Shown piece after piece: positions 8,588-17,022 of a stretch of 64,000 nucleotides of DNA. The stretch lies in NCBI GenBank assembly GCA_003990955.1, contig BIFV01000005.1, forward strand, positions 186,001 through 250,000, read 5' to 3'. The position numbers and the translations under genes are program-made. This stretch comes from Sporomusaceae bacterium FL31 (lineage in GTDB: Bacteria; Bacillota; Negativicutes; DSM-1736; Dendrosporobacteraceae). The stretch's first letter is position 1. Every line of letters begins with the position of its first letter. The notes under the pieces were generated by a model. The model ran no database searches. It was given only the letters and a program-made list of their open reading frames with translations, and was not told the DNA's origin.

Positions 8588-10093
8588 TTAAGCAGCAACC
8601 TTCTCTGGAGTTGCTGTAGCGCTAGGTGCTTCAGCTGAAGCGGAAGTAGTATTCATAGCCTCTGCCGTATTAGTTGCTGGAGCAGTTGAAGCAGCAGCAT
8701 GGCTAGCATCAGTTGCTACAGCAGCAGTTCCCTTTTTACCTACTTTCCACGTAATACCTACACGCCCCATAGTCTCACTGCCGCAAACTGAAATACCTGC
8801 ATTCCAGAGCATGCTTTCATTTGCATAGCTGTAAACACCGAGAGCAATTGCTGTCTCACCACCGTAAGTTCCAATACCTGCCGATATCTGAGTAGGTTGT
8901 TGTGGGTCATAATCTAATGGTGCCAAAGCAGTCATAGCTGCAGACAAAGCACCAACTTTATCTACCCGGTTTGACAAGCTATTAAGATCCTTAGCAAGTC
9001 CATCAATACGCGTATGTGCTCTGTCCGCCGTTGATTGAGCAGCATCAGCTTTATTTACGGCTGTATTCGCAGTTGTTTGAGCAGTATCAGCTTTATTCAC
9101 AGCTGTATTCGCAGTTGTTTGAGCAGTATCTGCCTTATTCACAGCCGTATTAGCAGTTTCTTGAGCAGCATCAGCTTTGTTCACGGCCGTATTAGCAGTT
9201 GTTTGAGCGGCATCAGCTTTGTTCTCCGCTCTTGTAGCTGTAATTTGAGCCTCATCAGCTTTGTTCTCCGCTCTTGTAGCTGTAATTTGAGCCTCATCAG
9301 CTTTATTCTCCGCTCTTGTAGCTGTAGTTTGAGCGGCATCAGCTTTATTCTCTGCTCTTGTAGCTGTAGTTTGAGCAGCAGTGGCTTTATTCAGTGCTGT
9401 ATTAGCGGTTGCTTGAGCATGTGCAGCATCACTTTGAGCATCAACGGCAACTGCCAAAGCAGCCCCACCTACTACAAGTGCTGTGTTGGCAGTAGCTTGA
9501 GCAACGTTAGCTTTATTCACTGCTGTGTTAGCGGTTCCTTGCGCATTGTCTGCAGTAGCTTGAGCATTAGCTGCTGCATTTGCAGCGTTTGTAGCCTTAG
9601 CATCTACTTTTTCAATTGCCTCATAAATAGGTGCCGTATCAGCTGGGTCGCCCTTATCGCCTTTATCGCCCTTTACTCCTTGGTCGCCTTTATCGCCCTT
9701 TTCGCCTTGTGGTCCCTGTGCCCCTGTATCACCTTTTGGTCCTTGTGGCCCTCTATCGCCTTTTGGTCCTTGTGGCCCCGTATCACCTTTGGGTCCCTGT
9801 GGCCCTGTATCTCCTTTTGGCCCTTGTGGCCCTGTATCTCCTTTTGGCCCTTGTGGCCCTGTATCTCCTTTTGGCCCTTGTGGCCCTGTATCTCCTTTTG
9901 GCCCTTGTGGCCCTCTATCGCCTTTGTCGCCCTTATCACCTTTATCTCCCTTATCGCCTTTGGGTCCTTTTTCTCCCCATGTAAGTACGTTAACGCTATC
10001 GGTAGCTGCTAATGCTGGTACAACACATATAGCTTGCACAAAGAAACATATTGCAATTATTGCCAGATAAGAAGTCCACCTGTTCTTATACAT
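8588..10093 (-). CDS. Collagen-like trimeric autotransporter adhesin with YadA-type anchor
   Basis: A 501-residue surface protein. A signal peptide ends near residue 29 (VVPALA). Residues 40-150 are 37 unbroken Gly-X-Y triplets, including five copies of GPQGPKGDT, predicted to form a collagen triple helix. Residues about 155-365 are alanine-rich 14-residue repeats ([14 protein letters not shown] type), predicted as a trimeric coiled coil. A YadA-like anchor follows ([16 protein letters not shown] to [12 protein letters not shown]), which trimerises as an outer-membrane beta-barrel. A 47-residue Ala/Thr/Ser-rich tail follows the anchor, which is unusual. The start follows GGGAGG. This domain order implies an outer membrane and surface display; the ligand is unknown. 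Confidence 0.9.
   Translation of the reverse strand: MYKNRWTSYLAIIAICFFVQAICVVPALAATDSVNVLTWGEKGPKGDKGDKGDKGDKGDRGPQGPKGDTGPQGPKGDTGPQGPKGDTGPQGPKGDTGPQGPKGDTGPQGPKGDRGPQGPKGDTGAQGPQGEKGDKGDQGVKGDKGDKGDPADTAPIYEAIEKVDAKATNAANAAANAQATADNAQGTANTAVNKANVAQATANTALVVGGAALAVAVDAQSDAAHAQATANTALNKATAAQTTATRAENKADAAQTTATRAENKADEAQITATRAENKADEAQITATRAENKADAAQTTANTAVNKADAAQETANTAVNKADTAQTTANTAVNKADTAQTTANTAVNKADAAQSTADRAHTRIDGLAKDLNSLSNRVDKVGALSAAMTALAPLDYDPQQPTQISAGIGTYGGETAIALGVYSYANESMLWNAGISVCGSETMGRVGITWKVGKKGTAAVATDASHAAASTAPATNTAEAMNTTSASAEAPSATATPEKVAA
9046..9378 (-). repeat. 42-bp coding repeats of the coiled-coil stalk
   Basis: Each unit encodes 14 residues. The units at 9211-9252, 9253-9294, 9295-9336 and 9337-9378 are nearly identical, and more diverged copies continue to about 9046. 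The period of two heptads fits a coiled coil. Confidence 0.85.
9804..9911 (-). repeat. Four identical tandem 27-bp collagen-coding repeats
   Basis: The units start at 9804, 9831, 9858 and 9885 and appear base-for-base identical; each encodes nine residues (three Gly-X-Y triplets). Identity at third codon positions suggests recent duplication or gene conversion. Confidence 0.9.
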
Positions 10094-10526
10094 GATTTAA
10101 TCCTCCCATTTATCTACTTCTCCGACTTTGCGATTGATTTAAAACATTAGCCACTTTCTCTACGAATGAGTAAGTTAGTAAAATAAATTTCCATCTTTAA
10201 AACAGCCATCAACTTTATCCCATGAACCTACTTCACCATCCTTTCACGGTTTTATAAGACACCTTGTTATTTCTAATCATCACGGTGTCTAATATCGTGT
10301 CTGGATAATAAGTATGTCCAGATTATGGGAAAAATTACTAAATTAACGCTTTTCTTTCATGGATCACTACATGATCATCTAGGGTGACTGGATATTAAAG
10401 GATTCCGTCTCTATCACAAGCTGGTTTACAGATCTGCAATAAATGAAACCCCTGATAATAGACTCTCAAAAATCCATTATCAGGGGCCTTAAGTATATAG
10501 GCGTAAAGGCTAAATCCAACTTCAAA

Positions 10527-10571
10527 AAAAACAGCCTAAACCTAGGTTGGCAAAAGTTTAGACTGTTTTAC
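10527..10571 (-). terminator. Intrinsic terminator after a gene remnant
   Basis: The arms around AAAACAGCCTAAAC and GTTTAGACTGTTTT pair with one mismatch, followed on the minus strand by T8. It stands apart from the dbpA terminator at 10713 and so probably belonged to another gene. Confidence 0.7.
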
Positions 10572-10621
10572 AGGAGCGTTTTACTCTAGCCCTTGTCTAG
10601 GAAGTATCGTCCCATCTCAAC

Positions 10622-10684
10622 TTATTCATCTACAGAATCAAAGTAATCAAAACGGTCTGTCCCCAGCTTTTCTAAGACGATCAC
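10622..10684 (-). pseudogene. Possible 3' remnant of a lost gene
   Basis: A 20-residue reading frame ending IVLEKLGTDRFDYFDSVDE is followed by its own terminator at 10527. It has a protein-like composition but no plausible complete start, so it may be the tail of a deleted gene. The rest of the 717-base gap 10094-10810 holds an additional weak hairpin (10449-10487, CCCCTGATAAT arms) and AT-rich sequence; I see no intact gene in it. Confidence 0.25.
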
Positions 10685-10712
10685 CGCCTGTTAAACAGCG
10701 ATGCTGGCAAAT

Positions 10713-10746
10713 AAAAAAAGGTCCTACACGTTTAAAGAGTAGAACC
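10713..10746 (-). terminator. Intrinsic terminator of dbpA
   Basis: GGTTCTAC and GTAGGACC arms (one G-U pair) are followed on the minus strand by T7, about 65 bases after the helicase stop codon. Confidence 0.85.
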
Positions 10747-10810
10747 ATCGCATTATTATCACCCATTTTTTACAGGAGTCAGAAATTTACGAACTGATTA
10801 GAAATATTCA

Positions 10811-12265
10811 CTACTTATTAGCAAAGCCCACCTCTTTTACCGTATGGATCTTCCCTTTAATCTTTGTCGACAGAAGCGCCTCCATCACAAGACCTCCCTT
10901 ATCGCCCAAAATCTCCACATAGGAGCATGTGTCTTGGACATCGATAATGCCAATGTCGCCTCCGCTGATACCTGGAATGGCACTTATCGCTCCGAGTATA
11001 TCGCCTGGCCGCATCTTTGTCTTCTTACCTGCATTGATTCGAATTCGGGTAATCTGGCTATTTAACTTTTCACTTTTATCAATTTTTATGATAGGCTCAA
11101 TGACATCACGATTGTTAAACGCCATTTTGCCTGCTGACGCTTCTTCCTCTGACGGAACTTCCTGTTTCGGAATCTTATAATGAAGATACTCTTCGATCTC
11201 ATGCAAAACCTTATATTCATTCTTAGTGACAAGTGTAATCGCCGCGCCTACTTTCCCAGCTCGCCCTGTTCTGCCAATTCGATGAACATAACTTTCGTTA
11301 CTGAGCGGCATATCATAATTGACCACGAGTGACACCTCATCGATATGCAATCCCCTGGCTGCCACATCAGTCGCAATCAGAAATTGGAATCTTCCCCGTT
11401 TAAAATCATGAATAGCCTGAAGCCGCTCTCTTTGCTCCATGCCTCCATGCAGCATTCCACAGGAGCAGCCTTTGTGCTGCAAACTATTAAAAACAGTCTC
11501 TATCTTGTCTCTCGTATTGCAAAAGACAATACAACTCTCTGGTTGCTCAACATAGACCATTTTCATCATTACATGAAGCTTTTCATGTTCTTCTACTTCA
11601 TAATAAGCTTGCCTGATATTTTCCATACTAGGACTTTCTGAAACAATTTCTACTTTGATAGGATTATTCATGTACTGCTGACACATTTTTTGAATTTCAT
11701 CTGGCATCGTAGCAGAAAACAGCATGGTCAGCCTGTTAACCGGCAGCATCTTGATAATAGCTTCCACCTGCTCGATAAAGCCCATATCCAGCATTCTGTC
11801 AGCTTCATCAATGATGAAATATTGCACTTCTTTTAGATCCAACGTGTTTTTTGCAATATGGTCTAAGGTTCTCCCTGGTGTCCCTACAATAACATGTACT
11901 CTTTGTCTTAATTCTCTTCTTTGTATTTCCATAGGTTGTCCGCCGAAAATAGCGGCGCAGCGGATTCCTCTAAATCTCCCTATATTAGAAATATCCTGTT
12001 TTAATTGTACTGCCAGTTCTCTAGTGGGTGTAAGAACCAAGACCTGCGGATTTTTTTGCTCTATTTCTATCTTTTCACAAACCGGGATGGCAAACGCGGC
12101 TGTTTTTCCACTACCAGTCTGAGACTTCACTATGATATCCTTCTGAGCGAGCACTAATGGTATTACCTCTTCCTGAACTTTAGTCAGTTTCTCATACCCT
12201 AAGGCCTTTAATGCTTCAACTATTGCTTTACTGAAAATATAGCCCTCTATATATTGAAAATCCAT
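10811..12265 (-). CDS. dbpA: DEAD-box RNA helicase of the DbpA/YxiN type
   Basis: An ATP-dependent RNA helicase of about 484 residues. The Q-motif lies in KLTKVQEEVIP, motif I in SQTGSGKTAA, motif Ia in PTRELAVQ, motif II in IDEADRMLD, motif III in FSATMP and motif VI in YVHRIGRTGRAG. The last ~75 residues (ITRIRINAGKKTKMRPGDI to GFANK) are a DbpA RNA-binding domain, which in YxiN and DbpA recognises hairpin 92 of 23S rRNA, so a role in large-subunit assembly is likely. I start at ATG 12265, where MDFQYIEGYIF matches family N-termini and a GAGG lies about 11 bases upstream; an ATG at 12289 is an alternative. Transcribed alone. Confidence 0.9.
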   Translation of the reverse strand: MDFQYIEGYIFSKAIVEALKALGYEKLTKVQEEVIPLVLAQKDIIVKSQTGSGKTAAFAIPVCEKIEIEQKNPQVLVLTPTRELAVQLKQDISNIGRFRGIRCAAIFGGQPMEIQRRELRQRVHVIVGTPGRTLDHIAKNTLDLKEVQYFIIDEADRMLDMGFIEQVEAIIKMLPVNRLTMLFSATMPDEIQKMCQQYMNNPIKVEIVSESPSMENIRQAYYEVEEHEKLHVMMKMVYVEQPESCIVFCNTRDKIETVFNSLQHKGCSCGMLHGGMEQRERLQAIHDFKRGRFQFLIATDVAARGLHIDEVSLVVNYDMPLSNESYVHRIGRTGRAGKVGAAITLVTKNEYKVLHEIEEYLHYKIPKQEVPSEEEASAGKMAFNNRDVIEPIIKIDKSEKLNSQITRIRINAGKKTKMRPGDILGAISAIPGISGGDIGIIDVQDTCSYVEILGDKGGLVMEALLSTKIKGKIHTVKEVGFANK

Positions 12266-12357
12266 CCTATCTCTATACCTCATTTTCATCCAAATTGTTC
12301 AATTCTTTCGGTAGTTGTATGTCTTATACATATCATAGCATGGCTTAGAATAATATA

Positions 12358-12386
12358 AAAATGATCCCTACTAGTAGGGATCATTT
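12358..12386 (-). terminator. Intrinsic terminator
   Basis: AAATGATCCCTAC pairs with GTAGGGATCATTT around a CTA-centred loop, followed on the minus strand by TTTTTATATT. It ends the exported propeller gene. Confidence 0.88.
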
Positions 12387-12436
12387 CCAAAGATAATTTA
12401 CACTATACACTTTGTAATATTTTGAGGCCGCAAAGA

Positions 12437-13339
12437 TTACTGACGTGGAACCATTTTGAAACGATATACCTCTGAGATTTCTCTATCATAGCCAGGATAG
12501 TAACCCTTTACCATGCCGAGAACAATCCGAGAACCTCGATTGAAATGAACCAATAGCTCCCCAGTCTTGGGATCAACCGCCAGCCCTTCGATCTCACCTT
12601 GTCTTTTAACTTCTGTAAAGCTCTTCTCCAGAACCACTTTCGCATAGGATTTATCGGTAATATCCACACGATATAGATGGTCAGGCTCATTAAGATCGGC
12701 AGTACCATCATCTGCCGTTAGGTAAAGGGCGCCATTATAGTAATAAACCCCCTGTACCCATTGTGGGACAGGCTGCACGTGTACCTTCCGTAAATAAGCC
12801 CCAGTATCCAAGCTATATTCATACAAATAGCGACCGCTCTCTTCGCCTACCCAAGAACACATCCAAACTGTTCTTTTATCTCTATCGACAGCAATACCTG
12901 AACATTCCTCTTGCCCGCTGGCTGGTTCAAATTTGAAGGTACGTTTAAGCTTCAGAGTTGCCGCATCATGAATGGCAATCTGAATATCCTTGCCAACCCC
13001 ATCCATAAAGTATTCCGCGCTAACAAAAATTTCACCATTGAAAACATCAATATCTCCAATATGATTAGCAGCAATAGCGTATCCCTCAAAGGGGTTCTCA
13101 TTTGCAAGCAGCAGATTTCCATTCTTATCATACTTGTATAATGCCTTGCTTCCACTCACGTAGTAAAACTCACCATCAGTAGTAATCCCCTGGCGCCCTT
13201 TAACTTCGAATGTATTAACTAAGGTATATTCATATTTGGGAAGTTGATCCGAGTATTTGGGAACCTCTTTGGCAAAAACGGTTCCTGCTAAAAGACTTAA
13301 ACAGATAAGGACCAGCAGCATAGATAAATGCTTAACCAT
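12437..13339 (-). CDS. Exported beta-propeller-like protein of unknown function
   Basis: A 300-residue secreted protein. A clear signal peptide (LSMLLVLICLSLLAGTVFA) ends near residue 23. The mature part has repeated strand-rich blades with patterns such as GEFYYVSGSKALYKYDKNG, GDIDVFNGEIFVSAEYF, SGIAVDRDKRTVWMCSW and EIEGLAVDPKTGELLVHF, typical of YncE/SMP-30-like propellers. No cofactor or catalytic motif stands out. Ribosome site AGGAGG with a seven-base gap fixes the start. It is divergent from the AsmA-like gene, and both may act in the envelope. Ligand or enzymatic role is unknown. Confidence 0.75.
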   Translation of the reverse strand: MVKHLSMLLVLICLSLLAGTVFAKEVPKYSDQLPKYEYTLVNTFEVKGRQGITTDGEFYYVSGSKALYKYDKNGNLLLANENPFEGYAIAANHIGDIDVFNGEIFVSAEYFMDGVGKDIQIAIHDAATLKLKRTFKFEPASGQEECSGIAVDRDKRTVWMCSWVGEESGRYLYEYSLDTGAYLRKVHVQPVPQWVQGVYYYNGALYLTADDGTADLNEPDHLYRVDITDKSYAKVVLEKSFTEVKRQGEIEGLAVDPKTGELLVHFNRGSRIVLGMVKGYYPGYDREISEVYRFKMVPRQ

Positions 13340-13560
13340 AATCTTCCTCCTTTTTTTCCTCTATGTAATATGGCCACACTATAACATGCAGCTAGGCAGC
13401 CAGCTTATGATTCAATTATCGCTTAAGATTGAAAATTCTGAAATAAGAAAACTACTGAAATTATACTAAGAAAAAACGGAAAAATATGGGATAATAATTC
13501 TTACCTTCCTTTTGGCATTCATTGTAGTTACAGCCAGCAAATCTTACCATGCCATTAAGC

Positions 13561-13589
13561 TTGTCCAACTACGCCTAACACCGTATAAT
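13561..13589 (+). promoter_or_regulatory. Sigma-70-type promoter for the AsmA-like gene
   Basis: TTGTCC (13561-13566) and TATAAT (13584-13589) are separated by 17 bases, about 87 bases before the GTG start at 13676. Confidence 0.65.
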
Positions 13590-13675
13590 AATAGTAACGC
13601 AGACAGCAAACAAGTCAGATATCAAGGATGCTGTCAATCAGGCAACCCACTGCAGGAAAGTTTGGAGGAGTGACC

Positions 13676-15316
13676 GTGATCGAGAAACAACAAACAGCAG
13701 TAATTGAACCCCAAATAAAATGGAGCAAGAAAAAAATTCTTTTGCTTATTTTTGCTGTAGTTTTTTTGGCAGGAACCATTCTTTTTCAATTTGCCGCAGG
13801 CAAAGTACGGCAAGCAGCCGAGCAATCATTGTTGACACGAGCCAATGAGGCTGTCAATGGACAAATCCTTGTAGGAAACATCAACTTATCCATATTAGGC
13901 AATGTGGAGGCTAAGGAAGTGCAGGTGCTGGATACAGCCGGTAATCTGCTAGCCAAGATAGATCGGGTACATATTAGCTATAACTGGAGTGATTTGATAA
14001 AAGGGCAGTTGGGGCCGCAATTGATAAAAGGTGTGACTGTTGAAAAGCCAGAATTCTGGATTGCCTATCATCAGGATCGCCTGAGTTGGGACGGCCTGCT
14101 CAAGCCAAAAGCAAAGGATCAAGCCGACTTTTTAGGGCTAGTAAAAATTCAGGATGGCAAACTAAATCTGGAAACAGATTCTTTCAAAGAAACGGTGGCT
14201 CAGTTGACCGGCGAACTTGATTTTCGTCAAGAAAATCAAACTGGGCTTTCTGCGACTGGTAAAGTAGATCAGGCTGCCCTTAGTATAAATGGCCACTGGG
14301 GAAGCCAAAGTGCTGGGGAAATGATTTTATCAGCCAACGGAATGGACTTGGCTAAGTTAAAACTCACCGCTGCAGACGATCCAATTCAATTAACTAGCGG
14401 TGTTCTTGATGAATTAACGATTAAAATTGGCCAGGATGAACCCTCAGGAACCATGCTGTTAAAGACGTTAGCAGGACGCTTTTCCGGTGTAAATACCACT
14501 GGAGCTCTGGTAGTCACTCAAGGCAGCGCCCAATTTGAAAAGCAAGGCAATGCTATCCAGTTTATCAATGGTCAGGCGCTCTATAAAGGTCAGGCTATTA
14601 CAGCTGCCGGGCAAGTATTAACAGCGCCATCGGGGGATAAAAGCCTTGATTTCGCTGTCCAAATGCCTGCTGGTGACCCGTCAGCGCTGCTGCCTAATCT
14701 GCAGGCTGGAGGATTACTGGCGGCACAGGGTAAAGTGACTGGTTCTGTGTTAGCACCCGTGCTGTCCGGTAACTTCACCTTAGACAGTCTTCAGTTTGGA
14801 AATATGATGATCAGTGGTATCAACGGGACTTTCTCCTATACGCAGCAAATGTTACAATTGCTGACAGCTAAGGGAACCATGATTGGCGGCTCCGTTGCCG
14901 CCAGCGGCAATATCAACCCGGATACCGAGCAATACACCTTATCCATCTCTGGCAGCGGCCTTGATACCTCACAACTAACCGAAAAAGATGTGAAGGGACC
15001 CTTGTCGCTTACGGGAACGGCAACTGGTTCTACTGCGACAGCTACCGTCCAAGGAAATTTCACCATTTATAACGGCAAAGCCTATGACATATCTTTTCAG
15101 ACCCTAACCGGACACTTCATCAAACAGGGCTCGGCTGAAGCCGAGGTCAGTAACTTAGCGATGAAGACTGATTTCGGAGTTTTTTATCCTGAACAACTGA
15201 GCCAAAGTGTGATGGCAAAACTGCAAGACCGTAACCTGCCGACAACACGCGCAGAAGTAAAGGAAAAAGTCACAGAGAAAGTAACAGAAAAGGTCCTCGA
15301 AAAACTTTTTCGATAA
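13676..15316 (+). CDS. AsmA/TamB-like envelope protein
   Basis: A 546-residue protein with one N-terminal membrane segment (about residues 17-37, ILLLIFAVVFLAGTILF) and a long periplasmic part. The N-terminal domain (GNINLSILGNVEAKEVQVLD, DRVHISYNWSDLIKG) resembles AsmA/DUF748-type repeats, and the rest is a run of beta-strand repeats rich in Gly, Ser and Thr ending in a short lysine/glutamate helix. Such bridge-like proteins are linked to lipid transport or outer-membrane assembly in diderms, fitting a Negativicute. GTG 13676 follows GGAGG with a good gap; an upstream ATG at 13628 lacks one. It is followed by a bidirectional terminator. Confidence 0.75.
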   Translation: MIEKQQTAVIEPQIKWSKKKILLLIFAVVFLAGTILFQFAAGKVRQAAEQSLLTRANEAVNGQILVGNINLSILGNVEAKEVQVLDTAGNLLAKIDRVHISYNWSDLIKGQLGPQLIKGVTVEKPEFWIAYHQDRLSWDGLLKPKAKDQADFLGLVKIQDGKLNLETDSFKETVAQLTGELDFRQENQTGLSATGKVDQAALSINGHWGSQSAGEMILSANGMDLAKLKLTAADDPIQLTSGVLDELTIKIGQDEPSGTMLLKTLAGRFSGVNTTGALVVTQGSAQFEKQGNAIQFINGQALYKGQAITAAGQVLTAPSGDKSLDFAVQMPAGDPSALLPNLQAGGLLAAQGKVTGSVLAPVLSGNFTLDSLQFGNMMISGINGTFSYTQQMLQLLTAKGTMIGGSVAASGNINPDTEQYTLSISGSGLDTSQLTEKDVKGPLSLTGTATGSTATATVQGNFTIYNGKAYDISFQTLTGHFIKQGSAEAEVSNLAMKTDFGVFYPEQLSQSVMAKLQDRNLPTTRAEVKEKVTEKVTEKVLEKLFR

Positions 15317-15403
15317 AAACTGATTTTCATTCCCCCGCAGCTTTGGACTGACTATCGCCACTTTAAAGAAGCAGAAAATCGAGTTTTAAATCATCATGCC
15401 TAA

Positions 15404-15454
15404 AAAAGAACAAGCCTTAACCTTCATTTTGCGAAGGTTAAGGCTTGTTCTTTT
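15404..15454. terminator. Bidirectional terminator between convergent genes
   Basis: Perfect 22-bp arms (15404-15425 and 15433-15454) with a 7-base loop are flanked by A-runs and T-runs, so transcripts from both sides (AsmA-like and aldolase) can stop here. Confidence 0.93.
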
Positions 15455-15488
15455 ACCATCACTACAATTTCCGTTGGTATGCTTACCT

Positions 15489-16247
15489 TTACTTAAATTC
15501 TCCCACGAAACGCTTGGCTTCTTTGCCAAAAAGAGAATAGGCACTCGTTATCAAAATGGCCAGCCCAGCATCCAAATATTCTTTGACAGTTTCTCCTGGC
15601 CTTACTACAGTACCTATTGCTTTCCCTGATTTTAAGCCCTCATTTACAAACCGATGATAGGCTTGTTGCACGCTTGGATGTTGCCCCTGGCCAGGTACTC
15701 CAAGAGATTGCGAGAGATCTGAAGTGCCAAGAATCACTCCATCAAGTCCATCAACCGCGAGAATCTCAGCAAGATTTTCTATCGCAATCGTATTTTCAAT
15801 GATTGCAATAACAACGGTCTCTTTATTCGCATCCATTACATACTCGGACAATGGTTTTGTCATCCCATAATCAGATGCCCTGACTGCATTAAGCCCGCGG
15901 TTACCCTGAGGGTAGTATTTTATTGCCCGGATCGCTTTTTCAGTTTCCTCTTTTGTTGAAACGCCTGGCAAAATAATGCCCATCGCCCCAATATCCATAA
16001 AACGCAGTATGGTATCAGGCTCAGCATTTGGCACCCTAATAAGCGGTATTGTATGCCGAACCTCCGCTGCTCTCACAAGTTCCTCACAATGGCTTGGCGT
16101 AAGAGCACTGTGCTCTGCATCGATAAATACAAAATCGAATCCGGCAAGACCGCATATTTCTATCAACGCTGGGTGAAACCCTTGGATCATACAACCTGCT
16201 ACAGCTTCGCGCCTGCGCAGCTTCTCTTTTAATAAATTCTTATACAT
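15489..16247 (-). CDS. HpcH/HpaI family class II aldolase
   Basis: A 252-residue divalent-metal aldolase of the HpaI/GarL family, cleaving or forming 2-oxo-acid aldols with pyruvate. Landmarks are FDFVFIDAEHSALT (catalytic His and Asp region), the metal ligand region IIENTIAIENL, GLDGVILGTSDLSQSLG and the arginine-containing LIRVPNAEPD. Substrate specificity within the family (heptenedioate, dehydro-deoxy-glucarate or others) cannot be read from the sequence. ATG 16247 has AAGG 12 bases upstream; a frame from 16319 is longer than the family needs. No sugar-acid pathway gene is adjacent. Confidence 0.85.
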   Translation of the reverse strand: MYKNLLKEKLRRREAVAGCMIQGFHPALIEICGLAGFDFVFIDAEHSALTPSHCEELVRAAEVRHTIPLIRVPNAEPDTILRFMDIGAMGIILPGVSTKEETEKAIRAIKYYPQGNRGLNAVRASDYGMTKPLSEYVMDANKETVVIAIIENTIAIENLAEILAVDGLDGVILGTSDLSQSLGVPGQGQHPSVQQAYHRFVNEGLKSGKAIGTVVRPGETVKEYLDAGLAILITSAYSLFGKEAKRFVGEFK

Positions 16248-16502
16248 TTCATGATTATCCTTATCTATTATTTTTGAATCAATCGCAGTGTTACAAATCT
16301 TTACTTGGGCGTAAAGCAATTAAAATCCTGCCCAAACCCGACAGAAATAAATAGACTTTTTCACCATTAGCAAGGTAATGATTCATAGCATAATGGATAC
16401 TTCTTCCAAGAAAAATAAATTGCAATTTCAATAATCATTTTACATAACAACTTCATATTATATGATAGGCTCCAGGAGCATCTAATGAGAGGAGGACATA
16501 TG

Positions 16503-16853
16503 ATGTCCAATAGTTTCCCCCAATTTCTTCAAGCATTGAAACTTCTTCCCGGCGTACAAGTTCATGTTGTACTGACTAATGGCGCCACTGCAAATAACGG
16601 CACAGGTGGTATCCCTTATGTACTAACCGGATCGCTCGTAGCAGAAATTGAGGATCGTATTCACATCACTTTTCCACAGGTAAATAGCGATACAGCGAAC
16701 TCTGAATTTCTTTTGATCGACCTTGGATCAACAGGTGTCACAATACTAGCGCCAGGTACTAGTGGTGCTAATCCTACAACCATAACTCTGTCCGGAATCA
16801 TCGCATTGAACCTGAACAGCATTCAACTCATTGCACCAGTAACCCCGTTATAG
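16503..16853 (+). CDS. Small strand-rich hypothetical protein
   Basis: I do not recognise this 116-residue protein. It lacks a signal peptide. The central stretch YVLTGSLVAEIEDRIHITF reads as an Sm-like or OB-like small barrel, loosely reminiscent of DUF2642-type spore proteins, but the match is by eye and weak. The C-terminal half is rich in Thr, Ser, Gly and Pro. The GGAGG site fits ATG 16503 (seven-base gap) better than ATG 16500. It has its own terminator and is a monocistronic unit. Confidence 0.55.
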   Translation: MSNSFPQFLQALKLLPGVQVHVVLTNGATANNGTGGIPYVLTGSLVAEIEDRIHITFPQVNSDTANSEFLLIDLGSTGVTILAPGTSGANPTTITLSGIIALNLNSIQLIAPVTPL

Positions 16854-16870
16854 CTCATCGACAGGATACT

Positions 16871-16908
16871 GAAAGAGGTAGATTGGTAATAACCAATCTA
16901 CCTCTTTC
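16871..16908 (+). terminator. Hairpin terminator
   Basis: The 17-bp arms GAAAGAGGTAGATTGGT (16871-16887) and its complement (16892-16908) follow the stop at 16853. The T-run is short. Confidence 0.75.
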
Positions 16909-17022
16909 TCCTACAACAACTACGAAGCACATGGATAAGGCTCTACCTCAGCTATACGCTGCATATGAACCTCCTCGTATTCTGCGTAGGTTAATCTTTA
17001 TGAAGTTTTCTAGAGCGGACAA

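Noticed and set aside
9804..9911. Short direct repeats that could suggest a CRISPR array
   Set aside because: Units are contiguous without spacers and encode Gly-X-Y triplets in frame.
9035..10012. Long plus-strand open frame (over 300 codons) and two shorter ones opposite the collagen-like gene
   Set aside because: They are mirror frames of the periodic collagen and coiled-coil repeats: low-complexity Ser/Cys/Ile or Leu/Pro runs with no ribosome site.
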